64,000 bases of DNA from Planococcus citri (taxonomy: Eukaryota > Arthropoda > Insecta > Hemiptera > Pseudococcidae). A model generated the notes under the pieces. That model searched no databases, was not told the origin of the DNA, and saw only the letters and a program-made list of their open reading frames with translations. This document shows, one piece after another, positions 32,950 through 45,835 of the stretch. The position numbers were made by a program, and so were the translations under genes. The stretch is from positions 18,373,230 to 18,437,229 of the forward strand of contig NC_088677.1 in assembly GCF_950023065.1 (NCBI RefSeq), read 5' to 3'. Numbering within the stretch: position 1 is the first letter of the stretch; the number at the start of each line of letters is the position of its first letter.

Positions 32950-34550
32950 AATTTTTTGAAAACTTACATATAAAGTGTGCTATATTTTTTATTAGAATGC
33001 ATAACAAATTGTCCTTGTTTTTTAAAAAAAAAATCAAAAAGTAAAGACTCATTTTTTCCAGAAATTGTGCAAAGTTTTCGCTTTTGTGACAAAAACGTAA
33101 AAAATCTCACTTTTTTATGAATAACAACAAAGTCTTGTTTTTGTGACAGAGGCCAGAGAATAGGAAAGTCTTCCATTTTTTTTTGCCAAAAATTGACCAA
33201 AAAAAAACTTGTTTTTTACCGAATGTTCTAAATTAAAAGTTGGAAAAAGTGGGCAATCCGCGTAATAAAGCATCCTCAAGGTATGTAGGTGTGCATACCT
33301 ACTTCTTAATTTTTATTTTGCACACTTTCTTCATCTTGAAACACTTCACAGAGTTTCGAGAAAACAGCCAAAGTAAAATATTAATGTAAAAAAATTAAAA
33401 TACAGATTATTTCAATGTTAGTTTGTAGAATGCTGAGGTACGCTCACTGAAGTGAAAATTTCAAGCAATTTTAATTCAAAATTTTATTTTTACTCCTCGC
33501 GACTGTTTAGTGCTTTTATTTTACGATTTTGAAAGTTTGAACCAGAACTCAGAATTGAATAACTTACTAAATTCTAACAATCAAAGCTCAAAGCTACAAC
33601 TCTCAGTAAAAAAAATTGAGAATAAAAATTTCTGATTCCGATCAGTTTGCTTTTTTAAAATTAAAGTTAAAATTTAAAACACCTGTGTAGATAGGTAGGT
33701 ACCTACCTATTCAGTATTCACTGAAAATTTTGAATTTTTGAGCAATCCTAAGTCAAGGTTGACTAGGGCACTACATGCCCTAGGTTGACCGTTGACCTGT
33801 ACATAATGTTTTTATATTTTATAAAACAATTGATATTATTGCACAAATCTCTAGAAATTGTAATGATAGAACAATTTTTTGAATTTTTATATCTCCTCTC
33901 CTTAGGCTTCAAATTTGATCCTTTCAATAGTTTCAATTTCAGTTCATGTAAAAGATCGCAGATGTGAGATGTGAGGAGAGTGAGATGAATAAAATTATTA
34001 GATGTCTGATAATAAATTTTGCCGATTTTGATTTTTGAATTTTCATTTTTTGCGATGAAAAAAAAATGAAAATCGTAAAAAGGCCATGAACGAAATGAAC
34101 GACTGTTACGCATCCCGCATTCAAAAATAAAATTGCACCCTATAATAACATAACGTTAACGCCACGATTGGCGATCGCACGGTCACGGGCTTTGCCGCAC
34201 CGTAACGGTACTGCTGATCGTACCGTGCCCGGACCGTGATTTTTATCTTCTGTTGAAAAATAAAATGATAAATTTTTATCACAATTTTCAGTGGGTGTTA
34301 TGATTTGATTTCAGATGGAAACTTGAAATCTGAGTACAGCTGAAAAGAAGTATATTGGCAGAGAGCATTCCATTTTCCAGATCAGACGTACGTAGTCAAA
34401 TTCAAATGCCACAATAAGCCCCTCCAACGAAACCCGAAGATCCGAAGACTTGCAGTGGATGTTATCACACTCCGACTTATTGTTTGGTAAACGATATTAA
34501 TTCGTCGTTCTTTATTACACCTATTCTACGTTTGGAAGAAGCACTATACG
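32950..34550. other. Spacer between block 2 and KXD1
   Basis: No gene supported. Block 2 similarity ends near 33655. At about 34160-34250 there is an inverted CACGGTCACGGG / CCGTGCCCGGACCGTG arrangement, probably the remnant of another transposon end. The last ~100 bp hold the KXD1 5' exon. Confidence 0.45.
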
Positions 34551-35669
34551 AGTAAGATCGCTATCCACAGTCCGCATCGAGTAACTCTCCGCAATTGTAA
34601 TAATACCTACTGTTGTTTAACGTATTCGCAGTGGCGACGAGCGAAAATGACTGCCCCGAGCTCGAGGATACCGATAGCATCGAATGTTTTCAAAATTACA
34701 CCGCATCCGAAGTATTCATTCAAGGCTTAGCCGGGCTAATCGATCAACAAGACGTAGAATCGATGATTCGAGCTCAAAAGCAAATGTAGGTATTATCGAT
34801 AAATGACTGATGACTCGTTCAACAATGCAACTCTGATTTATTATTATAATTATTTGTATTCGTTGTCAGTTTACAGCGATTCGAGAAAACCAACGAAATG
34901 CTATCGAACTGCAATACGCTTTCTGTATCGCGATTGAAAATAGCCAATCAGCAATTCAAAACTTACAGACAGTTACTGGTCGACATCAAAAAGGATTTAG
35001 ACTACACGTTCAGAAAAATAAGTCATATGAAAACGAAATTATGTAATCAGTATCCAGAAAGTGTTGCAGGTTGGACTTGGACATTTTGATTTTGACGAAT
35101 CGTCGTATTCGATTCTTTCGCCTACGTCTATGGTAATAATTGTACCGATTTCTCGTTCTCGTTTGTTTCAGCGACTAGTACTAAACCTGACGAAACAAAT
35201 CCGGATGATTGCGTCGAAGCTGCGGATAAACCATCGACATGTGTTGTCGAAGATGAAGAAAACAGCACGTGTCCTCCAGCTGCGAACGATTCTCATCCAA
35301 CTGTCGACACTGGCACTGTCGTTGGTACGTATGTGACCGGTTCTTTCTGCTCCAACTGTGTGTATTATGAACTCGAATCGAACGTTTTTGAGACACGTTG
35401 CTATGTACAATTGACCATTGACGACTCGATTATTAGAATAGCCTTTGTCATATTCATATTCGATAAATTTAGCCTTTACGTGTCAGTTGAGCTTTATATG
35501 TATGTATACTTGACGAAGTACGTTTGTCTATCTTGCAGATACCGCAGCATGCAGCAACGAACAACATATCAGCAAAAAAACAGAAGTAAGCGATAGCAAC
35601 TCGAGCGAAAGTGGTGAAGCTGACAGTCACGTCGAGAGTATCAGTATTTCTACTTCTGATACAGCGTAA
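34551..35669 (+). CDS. KXD1: KxDL motif-containing protein 1 (BORC subunit), 212 aa
   Basis: KXD1 is a subunit of BORC, which links lysosomes to Arl8 and kinesin movement, and is related to BLOC-1 components. Exons: A of the start codon at 34551, then 34632-34785, 34870-35069, 35172-35324 and 35539-35669; all phases agree. The conserved coiled-coil core covers residues about 25-115: a region ending ESMIRAQKQILQRFEKTNEML, then the KKDL signature at 92-95 and FRKISHMKTKL. The C-terminal ~95 residues are an acidic, Ser/Thr-rich tail longer than I know from vertebrates. The start codon is itself split by the first intron (CGA|GTAAGA joined to TG GCG); the upstream frame has no other ATG before a TAA at 34488. 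Confidence 0.9.
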
Positions 35670-36231
35670 TGAATTTCTACGCGAAATTAATCGTTCTCAT
35701 TATCGTAATTATTGTATATACCAAATACCTATCGTTTTATTGTAATGTAGCTTCGCTTATACGCGTTCAGTATTTAGTAAATAAGTATTCAATATAAAAA
35801 AACACAAGTTGAAAAAATTCAAATCAATCTTATTAAAAATCATTCATGTAAGACATACTTTGAAAATTTATATATATAAAAAAAACAATCGTGTACGAAT
35901 GCGAAATATTCGATAAATATTAAATTTGTAGCGAGTACGGAATACAGAATTAACCACAAATTGAATTACATAAAGAGACATCGTCCGGTAGTACAAATAT
36001 TACAGTTTACAGAATTAATAACATGGTAAATTTGACGAATCGTTTGAATTTTTTTATCCTTACAAATTTAAAGCTATGTTTATACAAACGACGAGAACTA
36101 AAATTCTTCTACATAAAATGGAAAACACGAGAAAAAAAATAATAAAAAGTACAGACTGTTGGCAAAACGCGTAACATAGACGCTTCGTAGTTCATTAATA
36201 AACGCGGTTACAAATATTACAACACTTGATT

Positions 36232-37494
36232 TTAAGACGACGCTTGTTTTTTATGAATCTCTTGTAAATGCTTTCTGAATTCTTTCGGATTCGACCACAT
36301 CGTAGCTGCGTCTTCGTTCAGCGGACTGTCATTGTTTGGTTCTGCGGATAAAAATGGTTGTTAGATTATTCGTCAACATCATCGACCATCGTTAGTTTCT
36401 ATTAGTATACGACAAACGTGACATTATACGCGAAATAATAAAACAAACATATCGTATTACCTCCAAGTAGCGACTGAATTGAAATTAATATAGTGCGAAC
36501 GTCGTACAAAGCTGACCATTTTTCTTTCAATATGTCCAGACAAATATTACCGTTATTGTCGACATTCGGATGGAAGCACGGTGTCGTGAAACGAACAACA
36601 GGAGCCGTATACGGATATGTGTGTGGAAATTCTAATCTCAATTTGTACGTTAATCCTTCGTAAACCTGCATAATACAATTGGTGCAAACAACTCGATTAC
36701 AAACGTCGTACTACCAAATGCGAAGTCTTTAACGTATCAAGAGTTTCATCACTCACCGTATCTAGTGGACCCATAATAGTGGCGACCCAATAAAACAAAT
36801 TTTCACCATCTGGGAATGCTGAAACGCTTTTTTCTCCAGCAGTCTTATGAAAAAAAAAACAAAACAAAGATTAAACTTGAAAAAAAGCATACTTTATCAG
36901 AAGATGTTTCGATATTTACCATTAGCGTCATCAATTCGGATTGTAATCTGTAACAAAACGAACATTAAACGAATGTAAGTTACTGCTAGGTAAGTAATTC
37001 TACTAAATTAAGTAAAACAGCAAAATCGGAAACCGAATACACGTTATTATTCGCAATAGACGATTCTACTCGCGAGCCTACACCGACAAATGCCTAGAGG
37101 TATAACGACGACGATGATTTCAGCTAACTAGGCAATTCATAACATGTGTAATACACCGTTTAGCATACTAATATAGGTAATCACGTTCCTGAAGACGTTT
37201 CTGCGATATCGACATTCGATTCATATTAGTTTCAGCTGCTTTACGTCGAAATGTCTCCACCTTTGAATATTTCTCAGCGTAATCGTCTACCTCTGTATCA
37301 ATGCGTCATGCTTTCGTACTCGAAGTGAAATATCATCATAGGCATTGTTCTATATAAACATTACAGAAACTAGACAGAAACGATCATTGTACTCACCTTT
37401 TAGTAACCGCATTCAAATCATGTTTTTTATTGAGTTTGTCTTCCTTCAAGACTGAATTCAGAGTTCGGTTAGATAATGAACTGTTTTGCGACAT
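36232..37494 (-). CDS. UBE2C: Ubiquitin-conjugating enzyme E2 C (APC/C E2), 175 aa
   Basis: UBE2C (vihar in Drosophila) transfers the first ubiquitin to anaphase-promoting complex substrates such as cyclins and securin. Exons on the minus strand: 37494-37397, 36949-36922, 36843-36757, 36665-36461 and 36341-36232, all in phase. The UBC fold spans residues about 33-170. HPN motif at 103-105 and catalytic Cys at 113 in NICLDILKEKW, with SALYDVRTIL and SIQSLLGEPN following, features that single out E2 C among E2s. The N-terminal extension (residues 1-32, Ser/Asn/Lys-rich) is the segment known to tune APC/C use. Length matches the family (human 179 aa). The 28-bp second exon is unusually small. 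Converges with KXD1: 562 bp separate the two stop codons. Confidence 0.95.
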
Positions 37495-38135
37495 TGCAAC
37501 GAGTTTTTCAACCAAAACAAACACCGATTTCGCGATACCTTTTGGAACAAGGGCTGTATTTTGTGATTAGATGTCCGAGCTATTAATATCAAAGAAATGT
37601 TCACCAAACACGAAATAACAAGTTGTGAAATTCACCTGAAATCAGATTATTACATAAATAAGTGAGTATGATCGACGTTAAATTATTAATACGAACTCCT
37701 TGGCATCCTTACGAAGTACATACTTTACATATTGATTATTCAGTTCATGTCGGGCTTAAAAACCATTCAATTTGAATCGTATGTCACAATCTCATTCCAG
37801 CCGAGTACACAACATGAAACGAATTTTCGTGGTGGAAATGAAATATCGAGAAAAAGGCTGAAAAGAAACCAGGAAGATAAATTTGAACGTACGTATTGAA
37901 AATTAGTTAATTTCAAAAAAAGAACAGAAAGAAACTCTATTGATGCAGCTTGATGCAAACGCAATGTTGCCAAGTTGCATCAGGGAAAAAACAGCGGTGT
38001 TGCAACGCGTGGCGTGACTTGGCGTGACGAGCGAAAACTGTGATGACGAACGCGTCGAAGAAGTTGCCTACTCTTAACTTCTCAAGGCAGAAAAATAATT
38101 CGAAACGCGGAGTTTTTCAACGAGAATGATTTAGA
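37495..38135. other. Promoter-side flank of UBE2C
   Basis: Holds the UBE2C 5' region; no TATA box stands out. The 38060-38120 stretch (GAAGAAGTTGCCTACTC) is shared with 42.6 and 43.16 kb, a dispersed repeat. Confidence 0.4.
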
Positions 38136-39521
38136 GCTCGAGCTGGGGCGACTCCAAAGTGCGACTCTCTAGAGTGACTTTTTCGATTTTTGGTGAATTT
38201 TCAAAAATCAAATTTTGACCAAAGTGTGGGAAAAAATCAAAATGTTACCAAATTATGAAATTAACCTAGAAAGCTGAAATTTGGGATATACCCTATTGAA
38301 AACGGTTTCAAACCGTTTTGAGCAGTTCTGGAGCCGCCAGCAGAATGTAAAAACTCGAAATTCCCACAAAATATCATCAAATGGAGATGGAAAGCTGAAA
38401 TTAACTCTGCACTTCAGTTTTAACTCCCTCTGAAGACGATTTCCGCTGGGTTCAAGTCATTTTGGAGCCTGCAGCGACTCTTTGAAAATTACTGGAGCCT
38501 CCGCCAGATTTTTGAAACTTGAAATTTTCACAACTTTTCATCAAAAATGAGGTTAGCAAGCTGAAAATTACTCTAAATGAAGTCGGCTGCACAGTGGTTT
38601 CAAGTGGTTTTGAAAGCTTCCAGCTACTTTTTGGAAATTTCAATATTCCAAAAACGCCATGAAACTTCTCAACAAGTCACTGGTGACTGGAGGCTCCAGA
38701 ATGACTTGAACCCAGCTTAAGTCGTCATCAGCGGGTGTTAAAATTGGAGTGCAGAGTTAATTTTAGCTTTCCATCTACATTTGATGAAATTTTGGGGAAA
38801 TTTCAAGCTTCAAAAATCTACTGTAGGTTCCAGTAATTCTCAAAAAATTGCTGGAGACTCCGAAACGACTTCAAATTCACCTTCAGTCGACTTCGTAATG
38901 AATTGAAATTAGTTTGCAGAATGAATTTCTGCTTTCCAACTCCATATTTTCATTAAATGTTGTGGAGATTTCGACTTTTAAAAATCCGCCGGAGGCTCCA
39001 GAACTGCTCAAAACGGTTTGAAACAGTTTTCAATCGATTTGTCAGGTCAAAAATAGAGTATATACCAAATTTCAGCTAGGTTAATTTGGTAACATTTTGA
39101 ATTTTTCCCCACATGTAAGGGTTCAAAAATTTCATGCAAGTCCTATGTTAGAACGCAAAATCTGCAATTTCGGCTGATCTGACACCTGACGATCAAAATG
39201 GCCACCATCTTTTAAGTAGGGTCACCATCTTTTTGAGGAAAAGGGCTACAAATGTTCCTTACCTTAGGACTCTCCCTTTAAGAAAAAAATGTTGTCCCGG
39301 AGGATGGACAGAGGGTGCAATTCCTTATGCGTCTCCCGCTCGACAAAAAACTCACACTGTTTTTACGCATAAGTAAGTACCATATTATATCAGAGTAATA
39401 ATTTTTGTGATTGTTTTGCTCAAAAAATAAGAGCCACTCTCCAGAAATTGCGACTCCTTTTATTAACGAGTTTCAGCGACTCCTCGCGACTCTTCCATGC
39501 GACTCCGAGTCACCCCAGCTC
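38136..39521. mobile_element. Foldback element, copy A (about 1.39 kb)
   Basis: Inverted ends GAGCTGGGGCGACTC and GAGTCACCCCAGCTC, with TTTAGA on each side (38130-38135, 39522-39527). The interior is a long imperfect palindrome built of phrases such as GGAGCCTCCAGCAG, TTGAAACTGTTTCAA and CAAATTTCAGCT. The core is shared with elements at 48.24-49.79 kb and 59.86-61.12 kb. All open frames inside are by-products. Confidence 0.78.
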
Positions 39522-39805
39522 TTTAGAAATCAGCTATTTTTTGAAGATTTTTTGATCAATTCAATAATCAATTAGTTGATCGAATCTGGTTATAAACAGT
39601 GCCTGTCACAAACACTGGTTTTCAACAGTGTCTGTCACTACCGCTGGTTTTAAGTGTCTGTCACTACCACTGGTTTCAAACAGTGTCTGCATGTCACCAC
39701 CACTGGTTATGAACAGTGTCTGGTACTAAGTACCACTGGTTTTAAACAGTGTCTGTCACAAACACTGGTTTTTAAAAAATGTCTGTCACATAAACTGCTT
39801 TCAAA

Positions 39806-40161
39806 AGATGCCGGGATGGAAACCGTAACCAAAATTTTTAACCAAAATGAATTTTAACCGCTAAAATGAGGCAAAAACTGTAACCGTAACCATAACCATA
39901 ACCGAAATTATTGATTTGAAATTTTTTAACCATAACCTTAACCGATTTATTTTTGTGTTTTGGTTAAATACATAACGGTTATTTTTTTGAGTAAAAATCT
40001 CATTTTTTTCGTGTAAAATATGACATTTATGATTTTTGAGAAAAAAAGGGCTCAATTTGTCTAAAATTTTCTTCAAACTCAAAAAATGGCTGTAAAATTG
40101 CGTTTTTTTTCGTTTTTTTGGCCGCAGGCGCACTTTTTTGACATAGAAGTGCAATTAATTT
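39806..40161. other. Insertion remnant with CCATAACC/GGTTA motifs
   Basis: Non-coding. Starts near CCGGGATGGAAACCGTAACC and is rich in CCATAACCATAACCG-type motifs, resembling the subterminal parts of the CAGGGGTGCTAAC and CAGGGATGTTGACC elements. It is probably a truncated member lying next to 40162-40850 and has no terminal duplication. Confidence 0.4.
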
Positions 40162-40850
40162 CAGGGGTGCTAACCTTAATTATTTTTATTAAGGTTACGG
40201 TTTCACTCCAATTTTTTCGTTGACTTTTTCCAGTTTTTGTTTCGGTTTTGGTTTTGAAATTCAAAATTTCAGTTTCGGTTTGGGTTTCGGTTTTATTTAC
40301 AAAAATTTCGGTTTTGGTTTCAGTTTTCGGTTTTTTTCGGTTTTACATATGTTTTTTTTAAATTTCTTCAAAATTTCTCAATCAGTCAATCTAAAAAAAT
40401 AAGCGATTTTTATTTTTTTAATTGAAGGGGGTATGCCTAACAAATCTCAAATTTAGGTGGGAAAAATGATTCTTTTATTCTTCTGAGCCTTTTCCCTGTT
40501 TATGTTCACTGCCCTGAAATCAGCATTCAGCATTTTTGGCATTTAACAACCCAAAAAGCAACAAGTCAACAACCAAGGAGCAAGGACCCAATTCGATAGG
40601 TTCATTAAATTTATAAATTTATCAATTTCCCTGGATTTTGAGTCTCAAAAGTCGAAAATGTGAAAAAATCCCCCCAAAAAAATTGAAAAAACTGAAAAAA
40701 CACAAACTGAAAACCGAAAAAAACCGAAATAAATTATATCGGTTTAGGTTTTGGTTTCACTCACTCTGCTTCATTATTATTGTTATGGTTTTTTACGGTT
40801 TTTAAAAAACGTATGAAATTTCGGTTTTTGTTTTCAGTTAGGGTTTGAAA
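40162..40850. mobile_element. Truncated hAT MITE of the CAGGGGTGCTAAC family
   Basis: Begins CAGGGGTGCTAACC and shares its body in opposite orientation with 53812-54788 (for example TTTCCCTGGATTTTGAGTCT and TATCGGTTTAGGTTTTGGTT). It stops at CAGTTAGGGTTTGAAA, which in the intact copy lies about 90 bp inside the end, so one terminus is lost. It abuts the minisatellite on the right. Confidence 0.75.
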
Positions 40851-41926
40851 TGTCTGTCACAAACACTGGTTTTTATTAAAAACCAGTGTTTGTGACAGAC
40901 ACTGGTTAAAACCAGTGGTAGTGCCAGACACTGTTTCAAACCAGTGGTAGTGCCAGACACTGTTTCAAACCAGTGGTAGTACCAGACACTGTTTATAACC
41001 AGTGGTGGTGACAGACACTGTTTATAACCAGTGGTAGTGACAGACACTGTTTAAAAACTTTTTAAACAGTGTCTGTCACTACCACTGGTTTTAAAAAGTG
41101 TCTGTCACTACCACTGGTTTCAAACAGTGTCTGTCACAATGTCACTACCACTGGTTTTAAAAAGTGTCTGTCACATAAACATGCTTTTAAAGATGTGTCT
41201 GTCACTACCACTGGTTTTAAACAGTGTATGTCATTACCACTGGTTTTAAACAGTGTCTGTCACTACCACTGGTTATAAACAGTGTCTGGTACTATACTAC
41301 CACTGGTTTCAAACTGTGTCTGTCACAAACACTGGTTTTTGACAGTGTCTTGTCACTACCACTGGTTTTGAACGGTGTCTGTTTTAAACACTGGTTTTTA
41401 AAACAGTGTATGTCATTACCACTGGTTTTAACCAGTGTCTGTCACTACCACTGGTTTTAAACAGTGTCTGTCACTACCACCGCTTATAAACAGTGTCTGT
41501 CACTACCACTGGTTTTGAACAGTGTCTGTGCCAAACACTGGTTTTCAAAACATTGTCTGCCACTATCACTGGTTTTTAAAACAGTGTATGTAACTACCAC
41601 TGGTTTTAACCATTATCTGACACAAACACTGATTTTAAACAGTGTCTGTCACTACCACTGGTTTTAAACAGTGCCTGTCACTACCACTGGTTTTAACCAG
41701 TGTCTGACACAAACACTGATTTTAAACAGTGTCTGTCACTACCACTGGTTTTAAATCGTGTCTGTCACTACCCTTGGTTTTAAACAGTGGCTGTTACTAC
41801 CACTGGTTTTAACCAGTGTCTGACAGAAACACTGATTTTAAACAGTGTCTGTCACTACCACTGGTTTTCAACAGTGTCTGTCACTACCACTTGTTGTCAA
41901 CATTGTCTGTCACTACCACTGGTTCA

Positions 41927-44900
41927 TCGATGGTGTTTTTATCATTACTGAATGATCATATTATAGATGAAATCGCCACTTTTCACTTTTTATGGAAAAT
42001 TATCAGTTATATGTGGTATCTGGAATTGAAGTGGTTTTTCACTTTTGGCCAATTCGATATCTTGGATTAAGATTTTGAGAATAAAACATGATTTTATTTC
42101 AATCCAAACAATATTGAAGCAATAGTTATCTTGATGTTATGACGTTGTTGTAGTTTTAGTTATTGATGTTGTTGTTGCTGCTAGAGGAAGAGTCCATTTC
42201 AGCTGTATCCGTGTCCGTTGCAAACGAGCCTAGATGCCTAGAATTACACGTGGAGTATTAATAAAATTATAGTAGGTACTCACCAAATTTGAAAAAAATG
42301 AACAACTGGAAATCGACAGGCTCAAATCGAAAAAATGAAAAGATAATCGAGCTCAGTGACCTCGAATCAGTAGCAATGGACATGACACACTACATTTGAA
42401 TAAATAAATTTTCGTATGCTTTTTGAAAGAAATAGGTATCTAGAAAATATAGAGAACGAAATTCTGTACTTATTCGGTTTTTTGGACGGTAAATTGACAT
42501 CCTTGAGTAAAATCAACTTTAAAATTAAACTCAGTGACCTTTATTTGGCTTTAAAAAAACACTCTTCAGTCTCATAAATACGTCTTTTAAATGGAAAATG
42601 AACGAAATTCTTTGAATTGTCGAAGAAGTTGCCTACTCACAAGTAATAAAGCGCAAAAATTATATAAAATACGACGTTTTTAGGAATTCATTGACGCCGG
42701 ATTTATTCAATTTGCAGTTGGTGAGCGTGAATCTGATAATGTTATTTCCATAGTCTGCCCCCCCCCCAAATATCCGGCAGAGAATACATTTTCGTGAAAG
42801 AAATATCTAAAAACTGAGTAACGTGGACAAAAACAGGTACTTAGATAAAAAATTTAGCATTAAGGTTTTCCATTTTCACCCACCCCCCTCCTGGGAAATT
42901 TAATACTGTATTCGGTGATCTGAAATTGAAACCCCACATTGAAAAGCTTGAGTATTTTTTTTAGATGTTTTAAATTTTGATTTTTGAAAGTTTTGGGTTT
43001 TATGATTAAAAATTAGATATTATAAACCTCTTTGGCATCCTCGAGTAAAATGAACTTTGAAATTATTGAACTCAGCGACCTTTATTTGACTAAAAAACAC
43101 TCTTTAGTCGCATAAAAAATACGCCTGTAAATAGGAAAAAAGCGAAATTCCTTGAATTGTTGAAGAAGTTGCCTACTTACAAGGCGCAAGGCACAATAAT
43201 CATACAAAACACAGCGTTTTTTTTTTAAACAACACTTTTTAGCCATTTTGCTGAAAAACGAAAATTGTTTTCGTTTTTGTAAAAGCAAAACGTTGACAAA
43301 TTTTTGTGCGACAAAGAGTGCTTTTTTGCCCAATAAGTATTTTTAAAAATGTTAAACTTTCAAAGTTGTGAAATTTTCAACAAAAAACTGGAAATAATTA
43401 TAGGCAAAAAAATATGATTTTTCGCAATTTTCGTGAAAAAAGCGAATCTTATTTTGAACAATTGGGGGAAAATGAGACTTTGGAATTTTTTGCAAAAAAA
43501 CGGAAATCTTCGGCCATTTTCTTACAAAAGCGACAATTTTTATCAATTTTTGAAAAGGATGGAGTTTTTGAAAACTGTTGTCAAAAAAACAAGATATTGA
43601 CAATTAAGCAAAACGCAAGAATTTTTAGTAACTACGGGTAATTTTTTTTCAGCTATGTTTTTAAAAAGCGAGAATTTTTGTGAATTTTGTGGCAAAAAGC
43701 AAAAATTTGACAATTTAACCTAAAAACAGGACTCCCTGGTGATCAATTATGGGAAAAAGTTATACTTTGTCCCAATTTCTGTCAAACAAGAGAGACTTTT
43801 TGAGATTTTCGAGAAAAAGAGGGCCTTTTTGGAATTTTCTGAAAAAAGAACAACCTTCTGCAATTTTCTAAAGAACGTGCCTAAATTTTTGATGATTTTT
43901 GAGAAAGCGAGAATGATTGACAATTTTTGGCCAAAAGAGCGAGACTTCGAGACAATTTATGGGAAAAAGCAATATTTTTTCAAAGCTTTTTGGGAACGAA
44001 AAATTTTAACCATTTTTCTAAAAAGCAAAAATTTTTGTCTGCTTGAAACAGTGAATTGATCAGGATTGCTGTTTGAAGCAGTAATTTTCACTGCTTCAAA
44101 GTTCAGTAAATTAATCAGTTTACTGCTTGAAACAGTAGATGCATTTCATGCATTTGAATTTTACTGGATTCATTGGTAGAATTTCATACTGATTGCAACA
44201 GCTAGTTGAATTGCATAATTGAATTTGACTGTTGGAGGCAATCAGATAAACTGTTTAACATGTAATATTGAAAAAATTTCAAATTCATCTAGTTATATGA
44301 TACTTGGTAAACAGTAATGAAATTGACTGTTTCAAATTCAGAGATTAAATTTAGTTGGAAGTAGGCCAATAAATAAATCGAATCGCGTTATTTTGACGCG
44401 AAATCAACATCAAACATGTCGTCAATAATTTTTCAAACTGCGTCGAATTTATTCGTGGAAATTTCAAAATGCGACGCAGTGGGCGAGAAAAAATTAGTCC
44501 AACTAATTGGGCGCCAATTCAGGCTTATACTTTATAGGTATTTTGTACTTGTCGCAAAAATTGAAGCATCGCCGCACCACCGGTCGCATCGTTTGCCATT
44601 GGTTGGCGCTGGCGCTGGCGCCAGAGCCAAAGCTCCAGCATTCGCTGGTTCCGTTACGCTTTATTTACATCCGCGATGCGCGTATTTCCCCATGTATTCG
44701 TGTCCGCATTCGCGTCCTCGACGAGTCGACGAGCATGGTGGCGGTGGCGGGTAGGGCAGAGCAGCTACATATAATCCAAGTCGAACTATGAAGATGAATA
44801 AATTAATGATGAGCAGGCGGCAGCGACGTCAATGGCTTAAGATGCGCGAGCGCCATATGCTACATACATCCACACCAAACTTGAGTACACCTTTATAAAC

Positions 44901-45835
44901 TCGATGGTGATCGTGATCATGATCGCGATCGCGATCGAGATGGCGTTTCACATTTTTAACATACCGACGAACCAGGTACAGGTACAGTGTATCTAGTATG
45001 TTGTATGGCATGCCATTTGCTGGCTGGTTCGTGCGTCAACCGCCCGACGCCCGTCTGCAGGTGACAGACCGATGACGATGACTAATACGAGTACATGCAG
45101 TCGCGAGTCCATGTAAATTACACCTATCTGAATCTGATGATGGTAATTCGTAGGAATTTGGAATCGCGTATACGAAGCCCGCCATCGCCAGCCCGGATCA
45201 GAATTCGCCATGCCGGCGGCAGTCGCCAATATCTATAGGTAGGTATTCGTAGTATACCAACCAAAAGTAAACACACGCTTGAGTACGAGTATAATATTTA
45301 TTACGTAATTCCGCGTACCGGGATCCGACTTCTTCTTCTTCCTCCTCCTCTACCATGTCTTATTTTTTTCGGTCTTTTCTATGTAACATACCTGAGCTTT
45401 GAACGTCACCGGCATCACCTTCACCGTCACCGATTTAAGATTTCCCATCGTGGAAACAACATGTTCGGCCGGATATGGCGCGGATGTGGAAAAAAAATGC
45501 TTCACTTACGTTTATCCATAGTCCGGCGATGACGACAAACAACAACAAAGATGTCTTATCATTCAGTGATACGCACATTTAACTTGTTTATAGCGTTTTT
45601 TTTTTTTTTTCATATTCCTTAATTTTCTCCAATTTTTACGTACCAAGCCTACCTGTACCTATGTGAAAGGGGGGGCTGGGAGAGAGGGGATGGGAATTGG
45701 ACACGTTCTGACACTTGCGTCATAGTCAAATTTTTCCATAATTGGTGAACAAGATGTAACTACGACGACGACGGAAACACTTAGCTCATGCGGACATACG
45801 ACATTAAACAACTTACGATTAGGTAGGTACTTACT
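41927..45835. other. Gene-poor region with locally duplicated segments
   Basis: No convincing gene. About 42535-42660 and 43070-43215 are direct duplicates (CTCAG.GACCTTTATTTG, AAATTC.TTGAATTGT.GAAGAAGTTGCCTAC). 43.2-44.06 kb is a degenerate tract where GCGAGA and AATTTTT recur. 44.05-44.35 kb repeats the word CTGCTTGAAACAGT. 44.56-45.25 kb is more GC-rich and may be regulatory. Confidence 0.45.
44416..44539 (+). other. Possible isolated first coding exon
   Basis: An ATG in good context (AAACATGTC) starts MSSIIFQTASNLFVEISKC and continues in a protein-like frame (VGEKKLVQLIGRQF) to a candidate donor TATAG|GTATTT at 44539. It is followed by a GC-rich segment. No partner exon or family recognised. 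Confidence 0.2.

Larger units (their letters stand above)
27247..33655. repeat. Tandem duplication block, copy 2
   Basis: Direct-orientation partner of 17062-24115. The join TTAACAATTTCGACGCCGC near 27800 lacks about 2.1 kb present in copy 1 (foldback element plus its flanks), so copy 2 is a larger deletion or an independent rearrangement, not a clean empty site for the foldback. Ends near GATCAGTTTGCTTT at about 33655. Confidence 0.92.
39586..41926. repeat. 29-bp minisatellite, partly inverted and interrupted
   Basis: Consensus unit CAGTGTCTGTCACTACCACT + GGTTTTAAA. Plus-oriented units at 39586-39800 (about 7) and 41057-41926 (about 30); minus-oriented units at 40858-41050 (about 6). A second variant, CACAAACACTGGTTTTTAAA, is interspersed. 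Because 29 is not a multiple of three, every frame cycles through the same three peptide phrases, which produces spurious open frames. Each unit contains the near-palindrome CACTGGTTTTAAACAGTG. Orientation flips at 41050-41062 around a central palindrome. Confidence 0.93.

Noticed and set aside
34785..34870. Assigning MTAPSSRIPIASNVFK at 34648 as the first coding frame of the KXD1 locus
   Set aside because: That frame stops quickly and does not connect to the KxDL core; the frame starting at the split ATG does.
39586..41926. CRISPR-like appearance of regular 29-bp repeats, and the cysteine-rich frames SVTTTGFKQCL/CLSLPLVLN/SVCHYHWF
   Set aside because: There are no unique spacers; units are contiguous. 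The frames come from a 29-bp unit rotating through three phases. The genome is eukaryotic.
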